Assembly: GCA_937138495.1 (NCBI GenBank)
Contig: CAKZPE010000085.1
Coordinates: 85,049 to 149,048, forward strand
Direction: 5' to 3'
DNA from: an uncultured Oceanospirillaceae bacterium
GTDB lineage: Bacteria > Pseudomonadota > Gammaproteobacteria > Pseudomonadales > Balneatricaceae
Length of the DNA: 64,000 nt
Numbering within the stretch: position 1 is the stretch's first letter; every line of letters starts with the position of its first letter. Made by a program: the position numbers and the translations under genes. This document shows positions 25,907 to 33,983 of the stretch, one piece after another. Below the pieces are notes generated by a model. It was given only the letters and a program-made list of their open reading frames with translations, did not search any database and was not told the DNA's origin.

Positions 25907-27279
25907 CACACATCCTCCAGATAACTGGCATATTCGAACGCCGACACCCGTTGCTTAAACGCCACCAGTTCATGGCGTTTCAGGCTGATAAACTGCCGGT
26001 GCAACGCCGGGTGGAATACTTTTTTCGCCATGTCGCCCTGCTCGAACAGATCAATGGCACTGGCCCATTCGGTTGGAATTTGCGGTGCGTCGGCGTCGTA
26101 ATTCCAGCCTTCAACCGGGCTTCCCGGGTCAAGCTCCTCCTGCATGCCCTCCAGGGCCGCTCCCAGATGTGCCGCCAGCACCAGATACGGGTTGGCATCC
26201 GCACCGGCTGCCCGTTGTTCGATCCGGCGGGCAACCGCTGGGCCACCGGGAATCCGGATGGCAGCAGTGCGGTTTTCATAGCCCCAGGTGACCCGCGTTG
26301 GTGCCAGTGAATGAGGTCGCAGACGACGATACGAATTGTAATGGGGGGCAAAGATCAGTGTCAGTTGCGGCAGGGCTTCCAATAATCCACCGACGGCATG
26401 CCGTAAGCGGTCGCTGCCCTTCTCTGTGCCATCGTTGAAGATATTATTTCCGTCTGCATCCAGCACACTGAAATGCACATGCATGCTGTTACCTGCCCGG
26501 TCGCCAAACGGCTTGGCCATAAAGGTAGCGCCATATCCCAGTTGCCGGGCAACCCCTTTGATGATCCGTTTAAACAGCACGGTGTTATCGGCCGCTTTAA
26601 GCGGATCCGCCAGGTGATTGAGATTAATTTCATACTGCCCCGCACCGCCTTCGGAAATCGCAGCATCCGCCGGAATACCCTGTTCTTCACAGGCGGCATA
26701 GATGTGATTAAACAGGGGTTCCATCTGATCCATTTCATCGATGGACAGTAAACCGCTGGTATCAAACTGACGCTGTTTATCCGGCGTATAAGGGGCAACT
26801 GGCTTACCGTCTTCCAGGCTGTACAGATAAAACTCCAGTTCCATCGCTACCACCGGCGTCAGCCCCAGATCCGCATAAGCCTGCTGTACCGCAGCCAGCG
26901 CCCCCCGGGGATCTCCGGGAAACGGTGCACCGTCTTCACCCGTCATCCACAGGGGAATGAAAGCATGGGAAGCGGCAGTCCAGTTCACAGGCAGAATGCC
27001 CCGTCCGGTGTACTGACAGATACCGTCACCGTCGCCGGTTAAATCCGCATACTGATTATCTTCAATGTCACCGCCCCAGATATCGCTGGACAGGCTTGAA
27101 GGCGGCATGCGTAAACTGCCCCCCAGAACCTTTTCAGCCTGTGCCACCGGAAGCCGCTTGCCCCGCAGGACACCATTCAGGTCGGTCACGGCGGCGGTAA
27201 TATGTTTAACCTGAGGGTTGGCATTAAGCCATTCCAGCTCACGGCTGTACGATGGTTTTACAGAAGAATCAGCAGACAT
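25906..27279 (-). CDS. puuA: Glutamine synthetase-family gamma-glutamylpolyamine synthetase (PuuA-like)
   Basis: A 457-residue class of GS-like ligases. The N-terminal beta-grasp has DLNGVLRGKRLPVAQAEKVL. The catalytic domain has MELEFYLY (E of the metal site), SEGGAGQYEINL, FMAKPFGDRAGNSMHVHFS and the arginine motif NRTAAIRIPGG. The adenylylation loop of true GlnA is not evident, and the fused reading with a PuuB-like oxidase marks it as an ATP-dependent gamma-glutamyl-amine ligase. It starts the puuA-puuB operon and faces the HTH regulator gene at 27460 across a 180-base divergent promoter. Confidence 0.9.
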   Translation of the reverse strand: MSADSSVKPSYSRELEWLNANPQVKHITAAVTDLNGVLRGKRLPVAQAEKVLGGSLRMPPSSLSSDIWGGDIEDNQYADLTGDGDGICQYTGRGILPVNWTAASHAFIPLWMTGEDGAPFPGDPRGALAAVQQAYADLGLTPVVAMELEFYLYSLEDGKPVAPYTPDKQRQFDTSGLLSIDEMDQMEPLFNHIYAACEEQGIPADAAISEGGAGQYEINLNHLADPLKAADNTVLFKRIIKGVARQLGYGATFMAKPFGDRAGNSMHVHFSVLDADGNNIFNDGTEKGSDRLRHAVGGLLEALPQLTLIFAPHYNSYRRLRPHSLAPTRVTWGYENRTAAIRIPGGPAVARRIEQRAAGADANPYLVLAAHLGAALEGMQEELDPGSPVEGWNYDADAPQIPTEWASAIDLFEQGDMAKKVFHPALHRQFISLKRHELVAFKQRVSAFEYASYLEDV

Positions 27280-27459
27280 AGAACACTTCCCAATCGTTAA
27301 TAATCAGTGCCTGCCCCTAAGGAAGAGTGCCGGCAGATCCTTATATGATATGAAGCATCCTTCGATTTAGATACGGGTCACGCTGCAATTAACTGATGCG
27401 ATATGTATACTCAGAGCATAAACTGGCATAAATCATAATGAATCCCGGGCTTTCTGAGT

Positions 27460-28275
27460 ATGAGTGAATCTTTATCTGAAAATATCCGCCTGCTGTGCAG
27501 TTACGGGCGTTCTGTCTCTGATATCTGTCGGCGGGCAGGCATTAACCGTCAGCAGTTCAGTAAATATCTGAATGGCCACTCGGAACCGTCTCTGGCAAGC
27601 CTGCGAAAAATCTGTGATTTTTTCGGTGTTGATGAATCGGAAATCATGATGGATAAGGCCCGCTTTCAGGAGATAATCCGCCTCCGTCCCCCGCAGTTCA
27701 ACCATACAGAAAATCGCTTTGACCGGGTGATTAAAGCACTGACATCGGCCGATACACCCACGGATACTTTCTTCAGCCGTCATGAAGGCTACTACCACGC
27801 TTATATCGTACCTGACCCAGGCCGCGGCCACTGCATCCGTTCCCTGAGCCGTATTTACCGTGAAGGCGATAAATGGCTGGCCAGAACCGTTGAACGGCAA
27901 ATGGATCAGCTATTCATGTTACCGGCAACCCTGAAATATTCAGGCATTGTCATGGAAGGCTGTAACCGGATCGCGATTTACGAACGGGAGGACGGCGAAG
28001 GCCGCAGCCTGAATGCCACCTTCCTGTATCCGTCTGAGCACGGGAAGCCCCGCTATCTGCCGGGTCTGTTGGTGGGTTTTTGTGCTGAAGGGTCACAGCA
28101 GATTAACTGTATAAGAACCGTCTGGCAGTTTCTTGGTAAGCAACCGGACCTTCGTCAGGCCCTGAAAAAATGCGGCGTCGTTGACCGCGAACAGGAGACA
28201 TTACCTGCGTTTGTAGAACAGGGTATTGGCAATGATATGACCGCCGACGAGAAGCTTTTCACACCCCGGTTTTAA
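27460..28275 (+). CDS. XRE-type HTH regulator with ligand-binding-like C-terminus
   Basis: A 271-residue regulator. Residues about 5-65 form a Cro/CI-type helix-turn-helix (SVSDICRRAGINRQQFSKYLNG), followed by about 200 residues without a domain I can name (CYS-poor, mixed alpha/beta, HEGYYHAYIVPD, CNRIAIYERED). It is divergent from puuA, so it probably controls the polyamine operon, with the C-terminal part sensing a polyamine or derivative; this is inference. The stop overlaps the end of the convergent LysR gene by four bases. Confidence 0.8.
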   Translation: MSESLSENIRLLCSYGRSVSDICRRAGINRQQFSKYLNGHSEPSLASLRKICDFFGVDESEIMMDKARFQEIIRLRPPQFNHTENRFDRVIKALTSADTPTDTFFSRHEGYYHAYIVPDPGRGHCIRSLSRIYREGDKWLARTVERQMDQLFMLPATLKYSGIVMEGCNRIAIYEREDGEGRSLNATFLYPSEHGKPRYLPGLLVGFCAEGSQQINCIRTVWQFLGKQPDLRQALKKCGVVDREQETLPAFVEQGIGNDMTADEKLFTPRF

Positions 28276-29180
28276 TCCTGAGCTGAGGACCGGTTATCCG
28301 GCAAACCGGCCTCCACCAGATGATCAATTAAGGCCCGCTGTGACGCCTTCATCACCCGGTTAGCCGGATACACCACGGACACTTTAGCCGGCGGCAGTTC
28401 GTAATTCTGTAAAATGCGCACCAGACGCCCGGCGCGCAAGTGCTCACACAACATAAAATCGGGCAACAGTGCGATCCCCAACCCGTCTGCAGCAAAGTCT
28501 GCCGCCAGTTGTCCGTCACTGGTATCCAGCGAGGATGGCACCGACACATAACGGCTGGCATTGCCCATCTGAAAGCGCCAGCGGCCGGGCTGGCGGTTAG
28601 ATGAATCCAGAATGCACTGATGATCCGCTAACTGAAACGGTGTTTCCGGTATGCCGTGTCTGGCCAGATACTCCGGATGCGCCACACAATAGATCTGCAT
28701 ACAGCCGATCTGACGCGCGACCATGCCTGAGTCCGGCAGTTCACCCACACGGACTGCCAGATCGATCCCTTCTTCCACCAGATTCACAAAACGGTTCACA
28801 ATCAGCCACGACAGCTTCACCTGCGGGTAACGTTGCATGAATGTACTCAGCAATGGCTGCAAGCCGAATGCAGCCGAATGCGAAGGTGATGTAATTCTCA
28901 GCTGACCCGCAACCACCTGTTGCCGTTCAGACATGTCTTCCTGTAATGATGACAGCCGGTCGAGAATCTCGCTGAAACCTGTCAGATATTCCCGTCCTTC
29001 TTCCGTCAGGGTCATGGAACGGGTCGTCCGCTGCAGCAATTTACAACCGAAATGCACTTCAAGATCATTCACCTGCCGGCTCACGGCGGAAGTAACAACA
29101 TTGAGCTCCCGGGCCGCCGCCGAAAAGCTTTGTTGTTCCACCACCGTCCGGAAGGTCTGCATCGCTTTTAACAGGTCCAC
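28272..29180 (-). CDS. LysR-family transcriptional regulator
   Basis: A 302-residue LysR protein with the DNA-binding helices in FSAAARELNVVTSAVSRQVNDLE (residues about 18-40), then CKLLQRTTRSMTLTEEG. The effector domain includes GQLRITSPSHSAAFGLQPLL and LAVRVGELPDSGMVARQIG, typical of the CrgA/DmlR subgroup. It is divergent from the short-chain dehydrogenase gene at 29303, the usual sign of regulator and target. The effector is unknown. Confidence 0.9.
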   Translation of the reverse strand: MDLLKAMQTFRTVVEQQSFSAAARELNVVTSAVSRQVNDLEVHFGCKLLQRTTRSMTLTEEGREYLTGFSEILDRLSSLQEDMSERQQVVAGQLRITSPSHSAAFGLQPLLSTFMQRYPQVKLSWLIVNRFVNLVEEGIDLAVRVGELPDSGMVARQIGCMQIYCVAHPEYLARHGIPETPFQLADHQCILDSSNRQPGRWRFQMGNASRYVSVPSSLDTSDGQLAADFAADGLGIALLPDFMLCEHLRAGRLVRILQNYELPPAKVSVVYPANRVMKASQRALIDHLVEAGLPDNRSSAQD

Positions 29181-29302
29181 ATCATCACCATTATTCTCTT
29201 TTTAAGAAATATTTTTTCACAAAGACACTGTTTTTCTGATTAACGCACAGGAATAGCATAACAATCAATCGATACAGACACAGAAAAAACGGAGTAACAC
29301 AC

Positions 29303-29899
29303 ATGAAAATTCTGATTATTGGCGCAACCGGTACCATCGGCAAAGCAGTGGCACAGACATTATCTGCAGATCATCAGATTATCCGGGCAGGCTACAGTGA
29401 CGGGGATGTTCGGGTAGATCTGGGCAATCCGGAGAGTATTCGTGAAATGTTCGCCACCACAGGCAAGGTAGATGCAGTGATCTCCACTGCCGGATTGGCA
29501 GGCTTTGCGCCACTGGCTCAGCTACAGGACAGCGATTACCAACTGGCGCTGAACAACAAAGTAATGGGCCAGATTAATCTGATCCGTCTGGGCAGCGCAT
29601 ACATTACTGATGGCGGTTCAGTCACCCTGACGTCCGGTATCTTGTCAAAAGAGCCAATCCCCGGCAGTGCCAGCATTGCCATGGCGAACGGCGCACTGGA
29701 AAGTTATGTGCTGGCCGCCGCACTGGAAGAAAACCGCATTAACCTGAATGTAGTGGCACCAGCTTTTGTAAAAGAGACCATGGAAATGATGGGGATGGAC
29801 AGCAGCACCGGTATCAGTGCGGCGGACACGGCCCGCGCTTATGCTGAAGCGCTGACCGGCCACCACGGGGAAACTCTGGATGTGCGTGATCATATCTGA
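29303..29899 (+). CDS. Short SDR-fold protein without the YxxxK pair
   Basis: A 198-residue Rossmann protein with the nucleotide motif LIIGATGTIGKAVAQTL at the N-terminus, DAVISTAGLAGFAPLAQL (NNAG equivalent) and VTLTSGILS (catalytic Ser region). The usual Tyr-x-x-x-Lys is absent: the segment reads SIAMANGALESYVLAA. It belongs to the small SDR group of about 200 residues common next to LysR genes. GGAG lies upstream of ATG 29303. Binding of NAD(P) is likely; classical dehydrogenase chemistry is doubtful or uses other residues. Confidence 0.82.
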   Translation: MKILIIGATGTIGKAVAQTLSADHQIIRAGYSDGDVRVDLGNPESIREMFATTGKVDAVISTAGLAGFAPLAQLQDSDYQLALNNKVMGQINLIRLGSAYITDGGSVTLTSGILSKEPIPGSASIAMANGALESYVLAAALEENRINLNVVAPAFVKETMEMMGMDSSTGISAADTARAYAEALTGHHGETLDVRDHI

Positions 29900-29992
29900 C
29901 CTGTCACCGCCTGCAGCAGTTAACGGCTGCGGGCATCTTCACAGGCCCCTCTGTCAGATTTCTATGTCAGATCGCTCTGCCAGGAGCGTCTT

Positions 29993-30535
29993 TCAGTCCT
30001 CCCAGGGACCAAAGCCCGGTATATCAATCATCTCTTCTTCAAACCGGGCCAACGCAGTATCCTGATTGCAGGCATCACAGTTGCTCATACTGATCACATC
30101 CGGATTGCCGGTGGTCATAGCTGCTGACAATTCATCATGTTCGTGCCTGAACTCAGGCAACTGCGTGATGCGCAGCGGGGCTTTCGTCTGCATCTTCTGC
30201 AATAACCCCTGCCCTTCAAAACCCGCATGGCTGATCAGATACTTCAACACTTTAGCGTGTTCGTCCGGCAACAACTCAGCATTATCGTCAAAATGATACT
30301 CCAGACCTGCCATCAGCGTTTCCCAGCTTTTAGCCGGCAGCAACACCGGCGGATACGCCATATGGCATTCGCCACAGGTCCGCGCATAGCCGGCAGGAAC
30401 CGGGCCTTTCATAGCCATCGTTGCCTGATCCGACGCGGTGGCAACGGACCCCAACGCACTGACACCGAAATAAATACCGCTCATTAACAGACCACAGGCA
30501 ACCAGCCAGCGGCCCCGGGTAACCACTGTATGCAT
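29993..30535 (-). CDS. Diheme cytochrome c family protein with an altered second haem motif
   Basis: A 180-residue exported protein: N-terminal membrane/signal helix (about 10-30), first haem site RTCGECHMAYPPVLLP (about residue 53), then SWETLMAGLEYHFDDNAELL, RITQLPEFRHEHDEL and the C-terminal motif CDACNQDTALARFEEEMIDIPG. The wording matches the DHC family that partners SHP cytochromes. The second site should be CxxCH but is CDACN, so the axial histidine is missing. It follows the SHP gene by three bases in the b561-SHP-DHC operon and probably passes electrons from the membrane cytochrome b to SHP. Confidence 0.88.
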   Translation of the reverse strand: MHTVVTRGRWLVACGLLMSGIYFGVSALGSVATASDQATMAMKGPVPAGYARTCGECHMAYPPVLLPAKSWETLMAGLEYHFDDNAELLPDEHAKVLKYLISHAGFEGQGLLQKMQTKAPLRITQLPEFRHEHDELSAAMTTGNPDVISMSNCDACNQDTALARFEEEMIDIPGFGPWED

Positions 30536-30538
30536 AAC

Positions 30539-30934
30539 TTATTGCTCCTTTAGCCATACCAGTACATCTGCTTTTTCCTGCAGGCTGCACTCACGTTTAA
30601 GGGTCCATTTACAATTCCGTAAAAACCATTTTTCTATCTTTTTCTCATCCGTTAACCGCAAAGCATTCACTGAAGGTGCCATGGGATCTATATGCTTCGC
30701 GGTTCGCACATGTTTACCGGCATCCACAGGCGCATCACCGTGACAATCCGTACAGCGGCGGCCGTCAAAATCGGTAAACCAGAGGGTTTTGCCGGCTTCA
30801 GCACTCGCGGTGTTCACACCCTGCTGCAGATACGTGTTCAGCAGGTCATCAGCCGGGGCGGCAAACACACTGCCGCCCAACAGCAGAATACCGATACACC
30901 CAAAGGTCAGACTTAAACGGTTAGCGGTTATCAT
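30539..30934 (-). CDS. SHP-type monohaem cytochrome c (DUF1924)
   Basis: A 131-residue periplasmic cytochrome with a signal peptide ending near GGSVFAAPA. It has one haem site, RRCTDCHGDAP (about residue 60), and KWFLRNCKWTLKRECS near 105-120. In sphaeroides haem protein the equivalent NC segment supplies an asparagine axial ligand and a disulfide. Such proteins bind O2 or NO and are reduced by a neighbouring diheme cytochrome and cytochrome b. The operon here has exactly that gene set. The in vivo role of SHP proteins is not settled. Confidence 0.88.
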   Translation of the reverse strand: MITANRLSLTFGCIGILLLGGSVFAAPADDLLNTYLQQGVNTASAEAGKTLWFTDFDGRRCTDCHGDAPVDAGKHVRTAKHIDPMAPSVNALRLTDEKKIEKWFLRNCKWTLKRECSLQEKADVLVWLKEQ

Positions 30935-30966
30935 AGCGGCCTTCTCTCTTCCGGATATTTCGACTA

Positions 30967-31566
30967 TCAGCGGTTTTTATTGCCGGTCAGCATGGCTTTG
31001 ATCAGATTTTCTTTATGCACAACAGAGCTCACCAGAACCCCGGCGACATGAATAACAATCAGAGAAATCATAAAGTTAGCGGCAAACTCATGGAGTGGTT
31101 CCATCACGGATTCAGAATATAGCCAGTGACCGGATACATACCAGGCAGCCAGAGGTCCTTCACCTTCAGCAGCCGCCAGAAACAGGCCGGATACGCTCAG
31201 TAAGATCAGAATGACAAGCAGTAATACAACCATCCAGCCACCGGCGGGATTATGACCGGTATAGTGCTTTACCCGACGGGACGTCAGGCTTTTCAGGTAT
31301 GACTTAAGCTCAGCAAATGAGGTAACAAAATTTGTAAACCGGGCATGATGGCTACCGACACATCCCCACAACAGCCGGAAGGTAATCAGACATGCCACAC
31401 CGTAACCGGCATAAAAATGCACAGTCTGCAGATCATCCTCAGATAAGTAGGCGGTAAAAAACAGAACCACCAGTGACCAGTGAAAGATTCGGATAAACCC
31501 GTCCCAGACTCTGACGGAAGCGCCCGGCTGGCTGTAATCCTGTGAACGGTGAGATAGGTTTTGCAT
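30967..31566 (-). CDS. Cytochrome b561-type membrane protein
   Basis: A 199-residue four-helix membrane cytochrome b. Haem-ligand candidates are in RVWDGFIRIFHWSLV (helix 1), DLQTVHFYAGYGVA (helix 2), EPLHEFAANFM and SLIVIHVAGVLVSS (later helices). ATG 31566 is used since the six residues before it lack a ribosome-binding site and MQNLSHRSQ has AGGG upstream. It is the first gene of the operon feeding SHP and the diheme cytochrome, presumably taking electrons from quinol. A PmrA/QseB-like direct repeat lies about 50 bases upstream. Confidence 0.9.
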   Translation of the reverse strand: MQNLSHRSQDYSQPGASVRVWDGFIRIFHWSLVVLFFTAYLSEDDLQTVHFYAGYGVACLITFRLLWGCVGSHHARFTNFVTSFAELKSYLKSLTSRRVKHYTGHNPAGGWMVVLLLVILILLSVSGLFLAAAEGEGPLAAWYVSGHWLYSESVMEPLHEFAANFMISLIVIHVAGVLVSSVVHKENLIKAMLTGNKNR

Positions 31567-31614
31567 TACGGTTGCCCTGTACATTTCAATCTGTCGCCAG
31601 ACTAAAATGCAAAA

Positions 31615-31631
31615 CTTAAGACAATCTTAAG
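31615..31631 (-). promoter_or_regulatory. CTTAAG-N5-CTTAAG direct repeat (PmrA/QseB-type box)
   Basis: CTTAAG-ACAAT-CTTAAG, 17 bases, matches the (C/T)TTAA(T/G)-N5-(C/T)TTAA(T/G) recognition pattern of PmrA/QseB-family OmpR-type regulators. It lies 49-65 bases upstream of the cytochrome b561 start codon, a typical activator position. No cognate two-component genes are adjacent. Confidence 0.6.
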
Positions 31632-31652
31632 AAAACCCAGGAAATAAAAACG

Positions 31653-31671
31653 GCCCTGCTGAGTGCAGGGC
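31653..31671 (-). terminator. Rho-independent terminator after the lipoprotein gene
   Basis: GCCCTGC-loop-GCAGGGC, seven base pairs with a five-base loop, followed on the minus strand by a T-rich run (cgtttttattt). It ends transcription from the lipoprotein gene at 31862 just before the cytochrome operon promoter. Confidence 0.75.
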
Positions 31672-31861
31672 TGAATTGAGACATCAAAAAGAGCTGTCAG
31701 TGATGACTAATCATTCACGGAATAACCTGTCCCACTGACCAGACCGCAACGGTATTTAGTCAGCAGATCCGTGGCAACGTCTGCAGCAGGCCGCAGAACA
31801 CCGTCGGCATATAATCATGGAGCCTCTTAATCACAGGAGCCGCCGGGGGTGATAGCGCGTT

Positions 31862-32344
31862 TTACGAATCTGCCTTTGCCAGATCAAACCAGCCGGTCGG
31901 GCAACCTGCCAGTCCTGAGTCACCACGCCCCACTGTTACCCGCGCCCGCTGCTGCCGAAGCTGAACCTCCGTTTTAAAACTGTATCGATTGGTACCGTCT
32001 TCTTCGTAGGATGTCACATTGGCAACTGTAGTAACTTCCCCCAAATGGTTCATACGGGCTTCAGAACGGACAAACCTGCCGCTGACCTGCAGTTTAAGTT
32101 TTGCCTTCATATCCTTAACATCCACATCCAGACGTACCGGAAAGTCCCGCTGACATGTCCAGATCAGATCATTAATGTTATCCGTATAAGTCCCGGACTT
32201 AACAACACCTTCACCATCCAGCTCGATTTGTAATGTTTCAAGCTGTTCAGGTGTATAGTCCACGACAGGCTTAGTTGCCACACAACCGGACACTGCAATA
32301 CTCAGACTCGCGCAAACAGCTACTCTGGCAAACGTTAATTTCAT
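31862..32344 (-). CDS. Hypothetical lipoprotein, 160 aa
   Basis: Small lipoprotein with signal peptide MKLTFARVAVCASLSIAVSGC (lipobox VSGC, Cys21). The mature domain is beta-rich with three further cysteines (WTCQRDF, LAGCPTGW) and a ...RQQRARVTVGRGDSG... strand pattern. No family is recognised. AAGGA lies about ten bases before the ATG. It follows the zincin-like lipoprotein gene in the same direction with a 57-base gap and is followed by a terminator, so the two may form an operon. Confidence 0.7.
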   Translation of the reverse strand: MKLTFARVAVCASLSIAVSGCVATKPVVDYTPEQLETLQIELDGEGVVKSGTYTDNINDLIWTCQRDFPVRLDVDVKDMKAKLKLQVSGRFVRSEARMNHLGEVTTVANVTSYEEDGTNRYSFKTEVQLRQQRARVTVGRGDSGLAGCPTGWFDLAKADS

Positions 32345-32400
32345 CAGTTAAATATCCTTTTCTACAGAAGATACAGTGCCAACGCCTGTACCGTTAACAA

Positions 32401-33207
32401 TTACTGAGCCGTAAACAGCTCCGGATGACGCAAAATTCTCGTCTCGGCAGGCGGCTCTTTCAGAATGTTCCAGGCAAGCTCGGTCCCTCCCTTACCGTAC
32501 TGATACAGGAAGAACGCATAACCAGTACGATAAATATCATCCATGTCTTTTTCGTATACTTCCTGAGGGTCACGGGTATCGGCGGAATGCTCCGCCTCCG
32601 AACGATAATCCTCAAGGTCGCCAATAACGCCCATCTGCAGTAATACCAGCGCGGTAATCAGCTCAGTATGACCTTCGATAGTCATTCGCAGCGCTTCACG
32701 TTCATCAGGTGTGTGGTACTTATCATCGCTGTACTTCAGCCCATATGTCTGGTCCTGTAAGGCATGTACCAGTTCATGGGTCATAATGCCCAGCAAATGG
32801 TAATAAGCCTCATCTTTCGCGCCCCGTTCATTTCTTGCCGTAATCTTAAAGTTCTCTGCAACGATGAATATCGCTTTACGGTCATCGTCATAAATCGCCC
32901 CAACAGCGCGCACATAGTGCTGCAACTCCTGATCAGCGGTTTCTTCTCCATCATCCTTAAGGAACATATCGGTAAGTTCGGCAACCGTCACGAAGTTGAT
33001 TTCAGGGATGTTTAGCTGATGGCCCGACTGTCGCTCAATTTCCGACGCGGATATCTCAATCACATCTTTAATATCCTGCTCAGAATATAACGACATGATG
33101 TCGTAAGTACGCGGTTGAACATTCTGACTGTTACAGCCTGACAACAAAAACATCAGCGCAACGAAAGAAAACAGACGAATAAAACTAAAATTATGGAGGT
33201 AATACAT
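32401..33207 (-). CDS. Lipoprotein with HExxH zincin-like motif
   Basis: A 268-residue lipoprotein if started at ATG 33207, which gives the signal sequence ending FLLSGC and the lipobox LSGC. The 44 track residues before it are not signal-like. A metalloprotease motif THELVHALQDQTYGL (HELVH, about residue 148) is followed by a later glutamate-rich helix (MTIEGHTELITAL) that could supply the third ligand. The C-terminal half is acidic. Whether it cleaves peptides is unproven; the fold resembles zincins in this motif only. It is probably outer-membrane anchored. Confidence 0.75.
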   Translation of the reverse strand: MYYLHNFSFIRLFSFVALMFLLSGCNSQNVQPRTYDIMSLYSEQDIKDVIEISASEIERQSGHQLNIPEINFVTVAELTDMFLKDDGEETADQELQHYVRAVGAIYDDDRKAIFIVAENFKITARNERGAKDEAYYHLLGIMTHELVHALQDQTYGLKYSDDKYHTPDEREALRMTIEGHTELITALVLLQMGVIGDLEDYRSEAEHSADTRDPQEVYEKDMDDIYRTGYAFFLYQYGKGGTELAWNILKEPPAETRILRHPELFTAQ

Positions 33208-33557
33208 GCACGGGCCCTTTTCCCTGGCGACAACAGTTGTTTCTGACATGCCTGACAGACACTGCAGATAAGCAAAACCTGCTATCTGATCTGTATAAGC
33301 TAACAACTTGAATAGACAGAATTTTTTCAGTTGTGACACACAAAATCAAGACAATTTGTAATCTAATCCCCAATCTGACATCGCTATCTTTCCGGTGCCA
33401 CTGACAACAGTGGTACGTAATATCCTCGGGTATTTCATTCTGTGATCCCGGTGCTTCAGCCATACGTCCAAACAGAGTAACAACATTGCCCCGTAGTCAA
33501 AATAGCCAGCTAGTGCTGCACTGACTCATCCGGGCCTTTAACAGTTGCAGTCCGTCA

Positions 33558-33587
33558 TAGTTAAAAACTAAAAACCCGATAGTTAAG
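33558..33587 (+). promoter_or_regulatory. Upstream TAGTTA sites, candidate secondary operator
   Basis: TAGTT-AAA-AACTA (33558-33570) is a short inverted repeat, followed by a half-site TAGTTAAG at 33580-33587. They resemble the stronger inverted repeat at 33631. Together they look like multiple binding sites for one regulator. Confidence 0.45.
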
Positions 33588-33630
33588 ATAAAACAGCCAA
33601 ACTCTGATTCTTCACTTAGTATGCAAAATA

Positions 33631-33649
33631 TAGTTAGGACTACTAACTA
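33631..33649 (+). promoter_or_regulatory. TAGTTAG-N5-CTAACTA inverted repeat, candidate MarR operator
   Basis: A perfect seven-base inverted repeat with a five-base spacer (19 bases) lies 32 bases before the ATG of the CPVC protein gene. Size and position suit a MarR dimer; the MarR gene ends this cluster at 35689-36288. A block over the promoter would give repression that is relieved by ligand or oxidation. The assignment to this MarR is inference. Confidence 0.6.
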
Positions 33650-33680
33650 ATAAGCAAAATTCATAACACGGAGAATAACG

Positions 33681-33923
33681 ATGACTAATGCCATTTTTTA
33701 CCATGCAGGCTGCCCTGTTTGTGTGTCAGCAGAATCACAGATTCTGGACATAGTCGACCGGAACAAAGTTGAACTGGAGGTTGTGCACTTCGGTGAAGGC
33801 CAGGCTAACCGGATTGCAGAGGCGGAAGCCTGCGGAGTTAAGTCCGTGCCGGCCCTCGTCATCGACGGCCAGGTATTACACATTAATTTTGGTGCCAGCA
33901 TGGAAGACGTGAAGAACGCATAA
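33681..33923 (+). CDS. Small thioredoxin-fold protein with CPVC motif
   Basis: An 80-residue thioredoxin/glutaredoxin-like protein: FYHAGCPVCVSAE near residue 11 is the redox CxxC, and VKSVPALVIDGQ holds the cis-proline. It lacks a signal peptide, so it is probably cytoplasmic. GGAG seven bases before ATG 33681. First gene of the redox cluster, directly downstream of the TAGTTA operators. Candidate roles are thiol-disulfide exchange or delivery of electrons to the CPAC redoxin three genes on. Confidence 0.85.
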   Translation: MTNAIFYHAGCPVCVSAESQILDIVDRNKVELEVVHFGEGQANRIAEAEACGVKSVPALVIDGQVLHINFGASMEDVKNA

Positions 33924-33983
33924 AGCAGTCACTCCCTTTATACATGCTTCCTTTTATAGTTACGGAATAACAGGTTAATAACG

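Larger units (their letters stand above)
33208..33680. other. 473-base divergent region with TAGTTA operator-like repeats
   Basis: This gap separates the leftward lipoprotein gene and the rightward redox cluster. The minus-strand track ORF at 33191..33463 has no signs of being real. The right half carries three TAGTTA-containing sites, annotated separately, just before the first redox gene. No terminator is visible. Confidence 0.5.
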
